This document shows, piece after piece, positions 29,512 through 39,740 of a stretch of 64,000 nt of DNA. The stretch is taken from assembly GCF_003721435.2 (NCBI RefSeq), contig NZ_CP054585.1, forward strand, positions 1,488,001-1,552,000, in the 5' to 3' direction. Every line of letters starts with the position of its first letter. Position 1 is the stretch's first letter. This stretch comes from Halorubrum sp. CBA1229. GTDB taxonomy: Archaea > Halobacteriota > Halobacteria > Halobacteriales > Haloferacaceae. Both the position numbers and the translations under genes were made by a program. The notes beneath the pieces are model-generated. The model did not search any database and had not been told where the DNA came from. It was given only the letters and a program-made list of their open reading frames with translations.

Positions 29512-30315
29512 TCACTCGATGGTCCCGACTCGGTCGGCGACGTAGCCGAACTGGTCGCGGTAGCCGTACGGCGAGAGCAACACGGGGTAGAAGGGCTCGT
29601 CGGCGCGGAGCTGCTCGTCGCCGGCGGCCGCGAAGGCCTCGCCGACCTCGACCCGCTCGAAGTTGCGCGCGAACACCTCGTACGTCTCGGCGTTCGGCTT
29701 CGGGATCCGGTCGCGGAGCCGGAACACCTCGACGCCGTCGCGGCCGCCCGCGTCGACCGCGTCGTCGGCGCCCGGCGCCGGGAGCGCGCCGGTCGCGGCC
29801 AGGAACGCCCGCGTCAGCCAGTAGGCGTTGTCCGCGGCCGCGTCCGACCCCTGCAGGCCGGCCTCCACCTCCAGCGTGTGCGGGTGCTCGATGAGCCGCC
29901 CCTCGGTGAACGCGTCGGTCTGGATGACGACGTCCACCGGGAGGTGCGGGGCGACCCCGCGAGCGACCTCGTCCATCGAGTCGATCACCGCGAACGGTTC
30001 GGCGGAGGACTGCGTCGAGTGGATCGCGAGGGTCGTGCAGTCGTTCGTCTCGTCGAGGAGGTCGGCGGCGAGCCGCTCCTCGTGGGCATCCGAGTCGGCG
30101 TCGCCGGGGAATGCTCGGTTGAGGTCGGTATCGAGGTAGCGCACCCCGGCGTCGAGCGCCGCCTCGTTGGCGACGATCAGCCGCACCGGGCGCTCGACGT
30201 CGGGGTCGCTGTCGAGGAGCCGTCGGACTGCGCGGGCGCCGCAGGGCTCGTCGCCGTGGATCGCGCCGACGACCGCGACTTCGGGCTCGCCCTCGCCCAG
30301 TTCGTACACGTCCAT
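29512..30315 (-). CDS. Succinylglutamate desuccinylase/aspartoacylase family hydrolase
   Basis: 267-residue M14-like zinc hydrolase. Seen: GAIHGDEPCGARA (zinc His and Glu), NR of DLNRAFPG, the third zinc ligand in LAIHSTQS, and the catalytic Glu in HTLEVEAG. The family removes acyl groups from amino acids (N-acetylaspartate, N-succinylglutamate); substrate not determined. Start ATG 30315 gives MDVYELGEG, directly before the first strand. Confidence 0.83.
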   Translation of the reverse strand: MDVYELGEGEPEVAVVGAIHGDEPCGARAVRRLLDSDPDVERPVRLIVANEAALDAGVRYLDTDLNRAFPGDADSDAHEERLAADLLDETNDCTTLAIHSTQSSAEPFAVIDSMDEVARGVAPHLPVDVVIQTDAFTEGRLIEHPHTLEVEAGLQGSDAAADNAYWLTRAFLAATGALPAPGADDAVDAGGRDGVEVFRLRDRIPKPNAETYEVFARNFERVEVGEAFAAAGDEQLRADEPFYPVLLSPYGYRDQFGYVADRVGTIE

Positions 30316-30380
30316 ACCCGTGCGACGCGCTCGGACGGTAAGTCGCGTTCGGATCGCGGACGGGCTCCCGGCCGCCCTCC

Positions 30381-30935
30381 TCAGTGCCCCTCGTCGATCC
30401 GCTCGGCGTACTCGTAGTCCGCGGGGTACGCCTCGGGACGCGCGCCGTCGAGGCGGATCCGCCAGCCGTCGAGGGCGGCGGGGTCGTCAAGCGCGGCCCG
30501 GAGCGTCTCCCGAATCTCGTCGACGGCGACGCCGTAGAAGTCGTCCGGGACGCCCCGGAGGTACTGGAGCGCGGTCTCGAACAGCGACCGCATCCCGTCG
30601 TCGTTCTCGAAGTCCACGTGCTTGTACGCGCCCGCCGCGACCTGCACCATCCCGTGGAGGTACGCGCTCTCAGTGGTCCCGCTCCCGTAGTTGTACCACT
30701 CGTCCTCGAAGCAGTCGTGCGACTCGTGGTACTCGCCGGCGTTGAACAGCCGGACGCCGTGCTCGGTCGCCCGGCGGAGCGTGGCGTGCTCCCAGTGTCC
30801 CCCGGCGAGCCGGGCGTCGGCGTCTCCGTCGCCCCCGCTGTCGCCCGGCCGGTCCGACCCCTCGCCGGCCGCGTGCCACCCGGTCGGGTTCCCGAGCGGC
30901 GGGGCGACGCCGGGGTCCCGGGTGTGATCGTCCAT
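30381..30935 (-). CDS. DUF309 family protein
   Basis: 184 residues. After a loosely conserved N-terminal tail of about 45 residues comes the all-helical DUF309 core: [21 protein letters not shown] with the conserved HE..E motif, [21 protein letters not shown], and ALQYLRG. Function unknown; the fold is a small helical bundle. ATG 30935 is the only start that keeps the frame without running into the upstream gap. Confidence 0.82.
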   Translation of the reverse strand: MDDHTRDPGVAPPLGNPTGWHAAGEGSDRPGDSGGDGDADARLAGGHWEHATLRRATEHGVRLFNAGEYHESHDCFEDEWYNYGSGTTESAYLHGMVQVAAGAYKHVDFENDDGMRSLFETALQYLRGVPDDFYGVAVDEIRETLRAALDDPAALDGWRIRLDGARPEAYPADYEYAERIDEGH

Positions 30936-31083
30936 GCCCGAGTAACGGGCGGCCGGGGTGCTAACGTTTTCGTGCCGGTGGCGGCGGCGTTCCGGTCTCT
31001 CCCGCGGCCGCGGTGCCGCGTTCCGACTGCACGAATGTAGAATCCGCACAATATTCATGCGTCTCGGCGGCCTACCCGAGCGT

Positions 31084-31428
31084 ATGCTTGACAGCGACGA
31101 GACGGCGTGCGGCCCGATCGACGACGCATCGAAACGCAAGTTCGGGTCGCTGCTCGCGATCGGACAGGGCCTCATCACCGCTGCCGCGCCGGGGCTCAGC
31201 GTGGCACTCACGCGGAAACTGCTCGGGATGAACTTCGAGAACGCCGGCGAACTCGAAGCGAGGCCGGCGTACCTCAGGCAGACGCGCGCGCTCGGAATCG
31301 GCGTCGCCGCGGCCGGCATCGCCGGGTACGCCATGGAGGTCGCGAGCGACCGCGCCCCCACGAGCGAGGAGCCCGCAGCGGACGACGAGGCCGCCACGGA
31401 CGGCGACGCCCCCGGGGCGACCGCGTAA
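31084..31428 (+). CDS. Conserved hypothetical protein, about 114 aa
   Basis: Starts [20 protein letters not shown]. It has a moderately hydrophobic helix ([20 protein letters not shown]), a basic-hydrophobic middle region, a second hydrophobic helix ([19 protein letters not shown]) and an acidic tail. It looks like a small membrane-associated protein of haloarchaea. ATG 31084 was chosen since the upstream in-frame part is poor in acidic residues and unlike a haloarchaeal protein. Confidence 0.6.
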   Translation: MLDSDETACGPIDDASKRKFGSLLAIGQGLITAAAPGLSVALTRKLLGMNFENAGELEARPAYLRQTRALGIGVAAAGIAGYAMEVASDRAPTSEEPAADDEAATDGDAPGATA

Positions 31429-31490
31429 GCGACCGCGCCCCGTCGGCGGGATCGAACGCTTCTTTTCCGCGGCCGGCGTCGGACCCGTCG

Positions 31491-32408
31491 ATGGACCTCG
31501 GGCTCCCCTTCGCGGTCGGGGCCGCGTTCGTCTGGGGGAGCTACATTTTCGTCTTGAAGCGCTCCTTTTCGGGCTACCCGCCCGCCGGGCTCACGGTGCT
31601 GATCAACGCGGCCGCGATCGCGTGGTTCCTCCCCGTGACCGTCGCGACGAACGACCTCGGCGGGGCGGCGCTCGCGGCCGACCCGCTCGCCGCGCCGGGG
31701 CGAATCGCTCGGTCGCTGGCGGCGATCGACCCCGCGGCCGTCGCCGTCGTCGCCGGCACCGCGACGGCGACCGCGGCCGCGTTCGTCCTCTTCCTCCGGG
31801 CGATCGAGGACGGCGACGTCTCCTACGTGACCCCGATCAACAAGGTGGTCCCGATGTTCGTGCTCCCGCTGGAGGTGCTGCTGCTCGGCGAGGTGCTCGC
31901 GCCGATACAGGTGGCCGGGGTCGTCGTCGCCACCGCGGCCGTCTACGTCGCGAACTACGAGCCGGGGAGCCTGCTCGCGCCGCTGGTCGGCGCCGTCCAC
32001 TCGCGGCCCGCCCAGCTCGCCCTCGTGAGCGCGGCGTGTTACGCCGTCGCCGACCTCGGCAAGCGCGTGGCCCTCCAGGAGCTCGCGATCCCCGGGACGC
32101 TGTGGGTGCCCCTGCTCCTCGCGGGCGCCGGCCTCGTGCTGCTTCCGAGCGCGCTCCGGAACCCGCCCGCCGTGACCCGACGCGACGCGCCGAAGTTCCT
32201 CGCGGCCGGCGCGATCGTCGCGCTCGGGGAGCACCTGACCACCGTCGCGTTCGCGTCGCTCCCCGCGAGCGTCGCGTCGCCGGTGATCAACACGCAGGCG
32301 ATTATCGCCGTCGTGCTCGGCGGGGTCGTCCTCGGCGAGCGCTACTTCCGCGTCCGCCTCGTCGCCGCCGCCCTCGCCGTCGTCGGCGTCGCGATGATCG
32401 CGCTGTGA
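31491..32408 (+). CDS. DMT superfamily transporter (EamA type)
   Basis: 305 residues, ten predicted helices in two EamA halves (1-150, 160-305). Seen: [21 protein letters not shown] at the start, the half-end motif [22 protein letters not shown] and the second-half counterpart [26 protein letters not shown]. Export or uptake of small metabolites; substrate unknown. ATG 31491 is at the first helix. Confidence 0.85.
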   Translation: MDLGLPFAVGAAFVWGSYIFVLKRSFSGYPPAGLTVLINAAAIAWFLPVTVATNDLGGAALAADPLAAPGRIARSLAAIDPAAVAVVAGTATATAAAFVLFLRAIEDGDVSYVTPINKVVPMFVLPLEVLLLGEVLAPIQVAGVVVATAAVYVANYEPGSLLAPLVGAVHSRPAQLALVSAACYAVADLGKRVALQELAIPGTLWVPLLLAGAGLVLLPSALRNPPAVTRRDAPKFLAAGAIVALGEHLTTVAFASLPASVASPVINTQAIIAVVLGGVVLGERYFRVRLVAAALAVVGVAMIAL

Positions 32409-32466
32409 GGGCACGGCGAGTCCGCCCGTCCGACTTCGGACATATTCTCATCAGATATCTGGGGTG

Positions 32467-32482
32467 TATTTAAAAATTTAAT
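32467..32482 (+). promoter_or_regulatory. TATA box of the EEP-family gene
   Basis: ATTTAAAAATTTAATA is centred about 35 bases ahead of ATG 32509; a leader of under 12 bases is predicted. Confidence 0.55.
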
Positions 32483-32508
32483 ATCGGATAAATAAAACAA
32501 GCGTCTGC

Positions 32509-33762
32509 ATGCCACAACATACCACACGGCGGAGCGTGCTGAAGGCGATCGGTGCGACGGCGACCGTTCCCGGTATCGTCGGCACCGCCGCGGGGCGCGG
32601 GAACGCGCCCACGCCGCGGTTCGCCGCGTTCAACGTGGTCGATTTGGGAACCGGACAGGTACAGGAGAAGGGCGACGAACAGGCGGCGGCCGCCGCCCGC
32701 GTGATACAGGAGGTTGACCCAGACGTGCTCGTCGTCAACGAGCTCGCGAACAACCGCCAGGAGGCGACGGTCGACGACAGCGTCCCCGCGGACCAGACGA
32801 ACATCGAGGCGTTCGTCGACAACTACCTCAGCGAGCCGCAGGAGACGTATCTGGAGGGAATCGACTACGAGTACACACTTCAGCCGAAGAGCAACACTGG
32901 GGTTCTTCCCGAGGAGGACTACGACTTCAACAAGGACGGCGTCGCGGGCACGCGGCCGGGAGACGCGTTCGGCTTCGGGAATTATCCCGGTCAGTACGCC
33001 TTCGGCATCGCGAGCAAGTATCCCTTCGACGAGGGCGCGATCCGCTCGTTCCAGGAATTTAATTGGGCAGACATGCCGGACAATCTGATCCCGTTCGCAG
33101 GCGATGAAGGGGTCGTGACCGAGCCGGGAGAGAACGAAACCGCGATCTATCTGACCGAGGAGGAGCTGGACGTCTTCCGCCTCTCCTCGAAGACCCATAT
33201 CGACGTGCCGTTCGATGTCGACGGCGACACCGTCCACGGGCTGTTCTCGCACCCGACGCCGCCGGTGTTCGACGGAGTCAACAACTTCAACGGCCGCTGG
33301 AATCACGATGAGAACCGATTCTGGGCCGACTATGTCGCCGGCGCAGACTACATCTGCGACGACTCCGGAACAGAAGGCGGGCTTAGCGACGACGCCTCCT
33401 ACGTTCTCCTCGGCGACATGAACGCCGGACCCGGCGACGAGCCGCTCGATCCGGCGACGAAGTACTTCGTCGATAACGACGACTTCAACAGCCGCAGCCT
33501 CCCGACGAGTCCGGGCGGAGCGCAACTGGGCAACCAGTACGCGACCGCGAACTTCGGCGGCGATGGATCCAAGGTCGACTGGGTGCTGCCCTCGCCCGAC
33601 CTCTCGAAGCGCGCCTCGTCGGTAGTGTGGCCGAATCCGAACGCGAACAAGCGCGGGCTCGCGGACGACGTGGCGACCGCCTCGGACCACCGTCTCGTGT
33701 GGGCCGACATCGCCGTACAGCCCGGTTCCTCCGGAAAGGGCCGCGGCCGCGGAAACCGGTGA
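32509..33762 (+). CDS. Tat-exported endonuclease/exonuclease/phosphatase family protein
   Basis: 417 residues. Signal: TTRRSVLKAIGATATVPGIV, a twin-arginine motif followed by a hydrophobic stretch and AGR cleavage region, so it should be secreted folded. The body is an EEP (DNase I-like) fold: first-strand FAAFNVVDL, metal Glu in VLVVNELANNR, SHPTPP, GDMNAGPGDEP (metal Asp and Asn) and the final SDHRLVWADI. It would act outside the cell as a phosphodiesterase, nuclease or phosphatase, possibly for phosphate scavenging. The C-terminus is a Gly/Arg/Lys-rich tail. Confidence 0.82.
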   Translation: MPQHTTRRSVLKAIGATATVPGIVGTAAGRGNAPTPRFAAFNVVDLGTGQVQEKGDEQAAAAARVIQEVDPDVLVVNELANNRQEATVDDSVPADQTNIEAFVDNYLSEPQETYLEGIDYEYTLQPKSNTGVLPEEDYDFNKDGVAGTRPGDAFGFGNYPGQYAFGIASKYPFDEGAIRSFQEFNWADMPDNLIPFAGDEGVVTEPGENETAIYLTEEELDVFRLSSKTHIDVPFDVDGDTVHGLFSHPTPPVFDGVNNFNGRWNHDENRFWADYVAGADYICDDSGTEGGLSDDASYVLLGDMNAGPGDEPLDPATKYFVDNDDFNSRSLPTSPGGAQLGNQYATANFGGDGSKVDWVLPSPDLSKRASSVVWPNPNANKRGLADDVATASDHRLVWADIAVQPGSSGKGRGRGNR

Positions 33763-33797
33763 GTTAAACCACCCGGAGGGCTTGGTGCCGACTGCGT

Positions 33798-33881
33798 GCG
33801 AGGGTAGCCAAGCCCGGAAACGGCGGCGGACTCAAGATCCGCTCCTGTAGAGGTCCGTGGGTTCAAATCCCTCCCCTCGCA
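33798..33881 (+). tRNA. tRNA-Leu(CAA)
   Basis: Acceptor stem GCGAGGG/CCCTCGC (33798-33804 with 33874-33880) and discriminator A at 33881. D-stem GCC/GGC, anticodon stem GCGGA/TCCGC with loop CTCAAGA, giving anticodon CAA (reads UUG). A long variable arm (CCT-GTAG-AGG) makes it a class II tRNA. The T loop is TTCAAAT. The second T-stem pair (33858 with 33872) is T-T, a mismatch where haloarchaeal Leu tRNAs usually pair. CCA is not encoded. No intron. The 3' half is duplicated downstream. Confidence 0.93.
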
Positions 33882-33942
33882 TCGCCGGGGTCCACCCCCG
33901 TGATGCGGAAGACGCTCTCGGAGCGCTCTTCCCTCGCAAAAT
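33860..33942. repeat. Direct repeat A: tRNA-Leu 3' end plus flank (putative att site)
   Basis: These 83 bases are identical to 34205-34287. They start in the tRNA T-arm (GGTTCAAATCCC...), run through the tRNA end at 33881 and 61 bases beyond. A perfect repeat of a tRNA 3' end is the expected outcome of tyrosine-integrase insertion or tandem capture at a tRNA gene. Confidence 0.75.
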
Positions 33943-33974
33943 CTCATACCCGAATCAGTTCCAGCCGCCGGCAC

Positions 33975-34133
33975 AGCCAAGCCCGGAACCGGCGGCGGAC
34001 TCGAGATCCGCTCCTGTAGAGTTCTCGTGAGCGAGCACCGCGAGCGAACGAGAGCACGCGAGTCGCAGCCGGCGAGCGAAGCGAGCCGGACCGTCTTGCG
34101 GCGGTCCGTGGGTTCAAATTCCTTCCCCTCGCA
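33975..34133 (+). pseudogene. Broken tRNA-Leu copy with an 81-base insertion in the variable arm
   Basis: 33975-34021 matches the tRNA at 33806-33852 with two changes, one turning anticodon CAA into CGA. 34022-34102 is an 81-base insertion rich in GCGAGC motifs with two small hairpins (CTCGT/ACGAG and CCGGC/GCCGG). 34103-34133 matches the T arm and acceptor 3' strand, with changes that break T-stem pairs. The 5' acceptor strand is absent, so it cannot fold as a tRNA. It lies between the two 83-bp repeats. Confidence 0.75.
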
Positions 34134-34204
34134 TGAGCGCGTCCACAACACGCGAATGCACAGGGGGGAGGATTTGAATCAGGGAGCGCCTCTGGCGCGA
34201 CCGT

Positions 34205-34287
34205 GGTTCAAATCCCTCCCCTCGCATCGCCGGGGTCCACCCCCGTGATGCGGAAGACGCTCTCGGAGCGCTCTTCCCTCGCAAAAT
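34205..34287. repeat. Direct repeat B: second copy of tRNA-Leu 3' end plus flank
   Basis: Identical over 83 bases to 33860-33942. It carries only the T arm and 3' acceptor strand, so it is not a tRNA gene. The remaining DNA of 33882-34319 (including 34134-34204) shows no credible gene; no integrase is present. Confidence 0.75.
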
Positions 34288-34319
34288 TCCTTGAACCGAC
34301 GAGCGACTGCCAGCGACGG

Positions 34320-34763
34320 CTACGCCGCCGTCGGGCGCTCGCTCCGGTACCGGGCGAGCGCAAGCCCGGCGAAGACGACGATCCCGAGCTGGGCGCCGAC
34401 GCCGAACGTGGACCCGAGCGTTTGGAGGATCACCACGGCGCCCTGTTGCGGCTCGGCGATCAGGAGCACGACGCCGGTGCCGACGAGGGTCGTGACCGCG
34501 GCGGCGAGGCCGGCCGCCAGCGCGATCCGACCGTCGCGCCGCGGATTGTCGCGTCGCCGCCCGACGGCGAACGAGACGCCGAACAGGAGCCCGTAGACGA
34601 GCAGAAACGCGACGAACTGCCCGGCGGCGACGTACAGCCCGAGCCTGCGAACCGGCGGCGTCTCTATCGCCGACGACACGAGGAGCGGGGGGAGCCGACG
34701 GAGGACGCTCAACGCGAGCGCGACGCCCGCCGCGGCGAGTGGAGGGACTGCTGACAGGTTCAT
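34320..34763 (-). CDS. Predicted membrane protein, 147 aa
   Basis: Four hydrophobic segments (about residues 5-22, 42-65, 79-103, 115-136) separated by short charged loops such as GRRRDNPRRDGR. Starts MNLSAVPPLAAAGVAL. No family recognised. It ends 33 bases from the tRNA-derived repeat and is divergent from the propeller lipoprotein gene. Confidence 0.6.
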   Translation of the reverse strand: MNLSAVPPLAAAGVALALSVLRRLPPLLVSSAIETPPVRRLGLYVAAGQFVAFLLVYGLLFGVSFAVGRRRDNPRRDGRIALAAGLAAAVTTLVGTGVVLLIAEPQQGAVVILQTLGSTFGVGAQLGIVVFAGLALARYRSERPTAA

Positions 34764-34924
34764 GGGACGGCCACGACTGCTTCCGCGGGGAAGGAGTAGC
34801 TTTCGCTCGACGGTCGGCCGACGCTCGCTTGCTGGTCCACCTCACCGTCGATCGCTCCGGCCGTCGGTCGGCTCCGTCTCGTCGACCAGGGTGGATTTTT
34901 ATCCCCTCCGCTGGAGGCTCTCTC

Positions 34925-36241
34925 ATGACCGAACGGACGCGTCGCGACTGGCTCCGGGTCGCCGGCGGCGTCGGCGTCGCGGGACTCGCGGGGTGCGGCT
35001 CGCTCCGCGGCGTCTCTCCGACCGACGGCGACGACGCCGGCTCCGACTTCGACGGGGCCGCCGACCTCCCGCTGAACCTCGCCGACCGACCGCAGTCGCC
35101 CGACGGGCTCGCCTCCCAGTTCCGACAGGGGCTCCGGAACCACGGCCACATCGACGCGACGATCCCCGAGACCGTCGAGGTGCGGTGGGCGGTCCCGGCG
35201 AACCGCGGTGACCACACCGCCTCGAAGGGGAGCCCCATGCTCGCGCCGTCGGGCGATATCCTCCTCGCCGACGACACGGGCCGCGTCCAGTCGATCGCGA
35301 CCGACGGGACGGTGAACTGGTCGACCTCCGTCTCCGACGACGACCGCGGGAGCCACGGCACCCCCGCGATCGCCGACGGCACGGCGTACGTGGGGACCTA
35401 CGACGGCGTCGTCTCCGCCGTCGACGTCGCGAGCGGCGAGATCCTGTGGCAGACCGACGTCGGCGACGCGGCCGCCGCCAGCCCCACCTACCACGAGGGC
35501 CGGCTGTACGTCGCCGTCGAGTACGCGACGCCGAGCGGGACCGTCGTCGTCATGGACGCCGACACCGGCGACGTGGAGTGGCGCGACGACCGGCCGACCG
35601 ACCACCCGCACTCGACGGTCGCCGTCGACCTGGAGCGGGACCGCTTCCTCTTCGGCTCCAACGACGGCCACGTCTACGCGTGGTCCCTCTCTGATCGCGA
35701 GCGCGCGTGGGCGTACGACACCGGCGGCGACGTCAAGACGCCGATCGCGGTCAGCCGGGGGATCGCGGTCGTCCCCTCGTGGGCCGGCACCGTCACCGCC
35801 GTCGACGTCGCGGACGGCACCGGGCTCTGGGAGTTCGAGACCGACGAGGACGTGTCGCCGACGGCCGACCCCGACCCGATGCGGACGGGCGGGCTCATGT
35901 GCGCGCCCGCGGTCCACGACGGGACGGTGTACGTTGGCAGCCACGACACCAACGCGTACGCGATCGACCTCGCGACCGGCGAGGAGCTGTGGTCGACCCC
36001 CACCGGCGGCCTGATCACGGGCAGCGTCACGGCGACGAACGAACACGCCCTCGTCGGCTCGTACGACGCGAACCTCTACGCGCTCGACCGCGCGGACGGC
36101 TCGGTCGCGTGGACGGTCGAGGGGCGGGGGGAGGTGACCAGCGCGCCGCTCGTCACCGACGACGCGATATACTACGCCGAGCGCGCCCCGGAGGGCTCCG
36201 GCGAGGCGGGGATGTGCTACAAGCTCGCCGCGCCGGAGTGA
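34925..36241 (+). CDS. PQQ-type beta-propeller lipoprotein
   Basis: 438 residues. Twin-arginine signal (TRRDWLRVAGGVGVAGLAG) with a lipobox ending AGC at about residue 22. The body is a repeat of WD40/PQQ-like blades, each with G.VYVG..D..(V/L)YA(V/L)D..(T/D)G...W, for example GTAYVGTYDGVVSAVDVASG and GTVYVGSHDTNAYAIDLATG, seven or so copies. Such proteins serve as scaffolds or dehydrogenase relatives; here no catalytic PQQ Asp/Glu is evident. ATG 34925 lies right before the signal. Confidence 0.82.
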   Translation: MTERTRRDWLRVAGGVGVAGLAGCGSLRGVSPTDGDDAGSDFDGAADLPLNLADRPQSPDGLASQFRQGLRNHGHIDATIPETVEVRWAVPANRGDHTASKGSPMLAPSGDILLADDTGRVQSIATDGTVNWSTSVSDDDRGSHGTPAIADGTAYVGTYDGVVSAVDVASGEILWQTDVGDAAAASPTYHEGRLYVAVEYATPSGTVVVMDADTGDVEWRDDRPTDHPHSTVAVDLERDRFLFGSNDGHVYAWSLSDRERAWAYDTGGDVKTPIAVSRGIAVVPSWAGTVTAVDVADGTGLWEFETDEDVSPTADPDPMRTGGLMCAPAVHDGTVYVGSHDTNAYAIDLATGEELWSTPTGGLITGSVTATNEHALVGSYDANLYALDRADGSVAWTVEGRGEVTSAPLVTDDAIYYAERAPEGSGEAGMCYKLAAPE

Positions 36242-36353
36242 GGCGGCGGCAGCCGGAGACGAGCCCTCCGGTGCGCCGCGCGGAAACGTCACGAACGTCC
36301 ACTCGAAACGGAGGGTCCGAAACGGTTTTGCCGGCCCCTGACGGACGGTCGAT

Positions 36354-38009
<1,656 letters not shown>

Positions 38010-38927
38010 ATGGTCGAGACGGAGGCATTCATCGACGAGGCGATAGCGGAGATCCGGGAGGCGATCGGCGACGCGAACGCCGTGATCGCCCTCTCCGGCG
38101 GGGTCGACTCCTCGGTCGCGGCGACGCTCGCGTACGAGGCGGTCGGCGACCAGCTCACCCCCGTCTACGTCGACACCGGGCTGATGCGGAAAGGCGAGAC
38201 CGACGAGATCCGCGACACGTTCTCGTTCATGGAGTCGCTGCGGGTGATCGAGGCGCAGGACCGCTTCTTCGACCGGCTGGCGGGCGTCACCGACCCCGAG
38301 GAGAAGCGCCACGTCATCGGCGAGGGGTTCATCGACGAGTTCGAGACCGTCGCCCGCGACGTCGACGCCGACTACCTCGTGCAGGGGACGATCTACCCCG
38401 ACCGCATCGAGTCCGAGGGGAACATCAAGTCGCACCACAACGTCGGCGGGCTCCCCGAGGTCGTCGACTTCGAGGGGATCGTCGAACCCGTCCGCGACCT
38501 CTACAAGGACGAGGTCCGCGAGGTCGCCCGCGAGCTCGGGTTAGAGGAGATCATCTCCGAGCGCATGCCGTTCCCCGGCCCCGGGCTCGCCGTCCGCATC
38601 GTCGGCGAGGTGACCCCGGAGAAGGCCCAGGTCGCCCGCGAGGCGACGCACGTCGTCGAGGAGGAGCTTGAAGAGTACGACCCGTGGCAGGCGTTCGCCG
38701 CGGTCCTCGGGAAGGCGACCGGCGTGAAGGGCGACAACCGCGTGCACGGCTGGGTCGTCGCCGTGCGCTCGGTCGAGAGCCGCGACGGGATGACCGCGCG
38801 CGCCCAGGAGATCGACTGGAGCACGCTCCAGCGGATCCAGAGCCGGATCACCGGCGAGAACGAGAACGTCGCCCGCGTCGTCTACGACGTGACCCACAAG
38901 CCGCCCGCGACGATCGAGTACGAGTGA
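38010..38927 (+). CDS. guaAB: GMP synthase subunit B (PP-ATPase)
   Basis: 305 residues. ATP-pyrophosphatase domain with the P-loop LSGGVDSS (about 26-33) and dimerisation domain ending in [12 protein letters not shown]...[10 protein letters not shown]. In archaea the glutaminase is a separate protein; it is not in this window. It amidates XMP to GMP using ammonia from subunit A. Begins at the base after the pyrG stop and overlaps the next gene by one base. Confidence 0.95.
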   Translation: MVETEAFIDEAIAEIREAIGDANAVIALSGGVDSSVAATLAYEAVGDQLTPVYVDTGLMRKGETDEIRDTFSFMESLRVIEAQDRFFDRLAGVTDPEEKRHVIGEGFIDEFETVARDVDADYLVQGTIYPDRIESEGNIKSHHNVGGLPEVVDFEGIVEPVRDLYKDEVREVARELGLEEIISERMPFPGPGLAVRIVGEVTPEKAQVAREATHVVEEELEEYDPWQAFAAVLGKATGVKGDNRVHGWVVAVRSVESRDGMTARAQEIDWSTLQRIQSRITGENENVARVVYDVTHKPPATIEYE

Positions 38928-39313
38928 TGGCGGGGACCCCCGCCCGCCCCGACGGCGGCCGCGCCGAGGGCTCGCTCGCCGTCGTCGCCGGCCCCGACGA
39001 GCACGGACTCGGCGAGGAGCTCGCCGCGCTCGGCGTCGAGGTCCGCCGGATCGAGGGGCTCGTCACCGCCGACGCGCTCTCCGAGGCCGGGATCGCCGAG
39101 GCCGCCTACTTCGTCCTCACCGACGTCGAGGAGGCGACCGGCATCCCGATCGCCAAGGAGCTGAACCCGAACGCCTACGCCGTGACGTACGCCGAGCGGT
39201 CGCTGCCGGAGTTCGTCGCCGGCGTCGCCGACCTCGCGATCGACCCGGCCCTGATGGACGCCGCGACCGTCGCCGAGGAGCTGGTCGACGGCGCCGCCGA
39301 CCGCGCGGCGTAG
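38927..39313 (+). CDS. DUF7126-like protein in the pyrG-guaAB operon
   Basis: 128 residues. ATG 38927 overlaps the guaAB stop (TGATG). The protein has a Rossmann-like start (LAVVAGPDEHGLGEELAALGVEVRRIEG) followed by AYFVLTDVEEATGIPIAKELNPNAYAVTYAERSLPEFV, like the NAD/ligand-binding half of TrkA-N or CBS-linked regulators. No catalytic motif is seen. Conserved position next to nucleotide synthetases suggests a regulatory role in nucleotide supply, an inference. Confidence 0.75.
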   Translation: MAGTPARPDGGRAEGSLAVVAGPDEHGLGEELAALGVEVRRIEGLVTADALSEAGIAEAAYFVLTDVEEATGIPIAKELNPNAYAVTYAERSLPEFVAGVADLAIDPALMDAATVAEELVDGAADRAA

Positions 39314-39568
39314 GCGCCTCGGCGTCGGCGCGTCGCCCGGAGCCGATCACATATCGAACCAAACGGTATTACGCATATTTTATAAATACTAACAGTAGCG
39401 ATCCGTGAACAACACTCTCAACCCAACGTAGAAAGCATCTCTGGGGTTCGAAATGCCATTTCTTGTGGCGCTATCGCGCCCGCGAATCACATGCGATCGG
39501 GACGGGATAACCGAGACCCGGATCACGTGTTGAAATCCGTCGAGAACGTACTGTATCCGATTTAAATC

Positions 39569-39578
39569 TTTTTTTTTT
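39569..39578 (+). terminator. Oligo-T tract in the amidase upstream region
   Basis: A run of ten T in an AT-rich gap. It could end a transcript from the pyrG operon, but it lies 256 bases after that operon. The gap 39314-39740 is markedly AT-rich from 39350 and holds no gene I can support. Confidence 0.35.
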
Positions 39579-39639
39579 AATAGGGAGAGTCGCCGTGCCG
39601 GCTCCCATCGGAACGTTCTCTATATCGGTCACGACTCAG

Positions 39640-39655
39640 TTTATATATTTATACT
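39640..39655 (+). promoter_or_regulatory. TATA box of the acetamidase gene
   Basis: TTTATATATTTATACT lies about 95 bases ahead of ATG 39741; a leader of about 65 bases is predicted. Confidence 0.5.
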
Positions 39656-39740
39656 GTTATGTTTGGAATCGGACTTCACTCCCCTGCCCGGTTCCGCGAG
39701 CAGTAGCGTTATTCCGGTGTACCACGTAGTGTGCCGTGTC

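Noticed and set aside
34022-34102. An archaeal tRNA intron in the middle tRNA-Leu copy
   Set aside because: The insertion is in the variable arm rather than the anticodon loop, the acceptor 5' strand is missing, and the T stem is damaged, so a pseudogene is more likely.
33399-34248. Long open frames through the tRNA and its repeats on both strands
   Set aside because: They cross a structured tRNA gene and the 83-bp direct repeats; high GC leaves frames open by chance.
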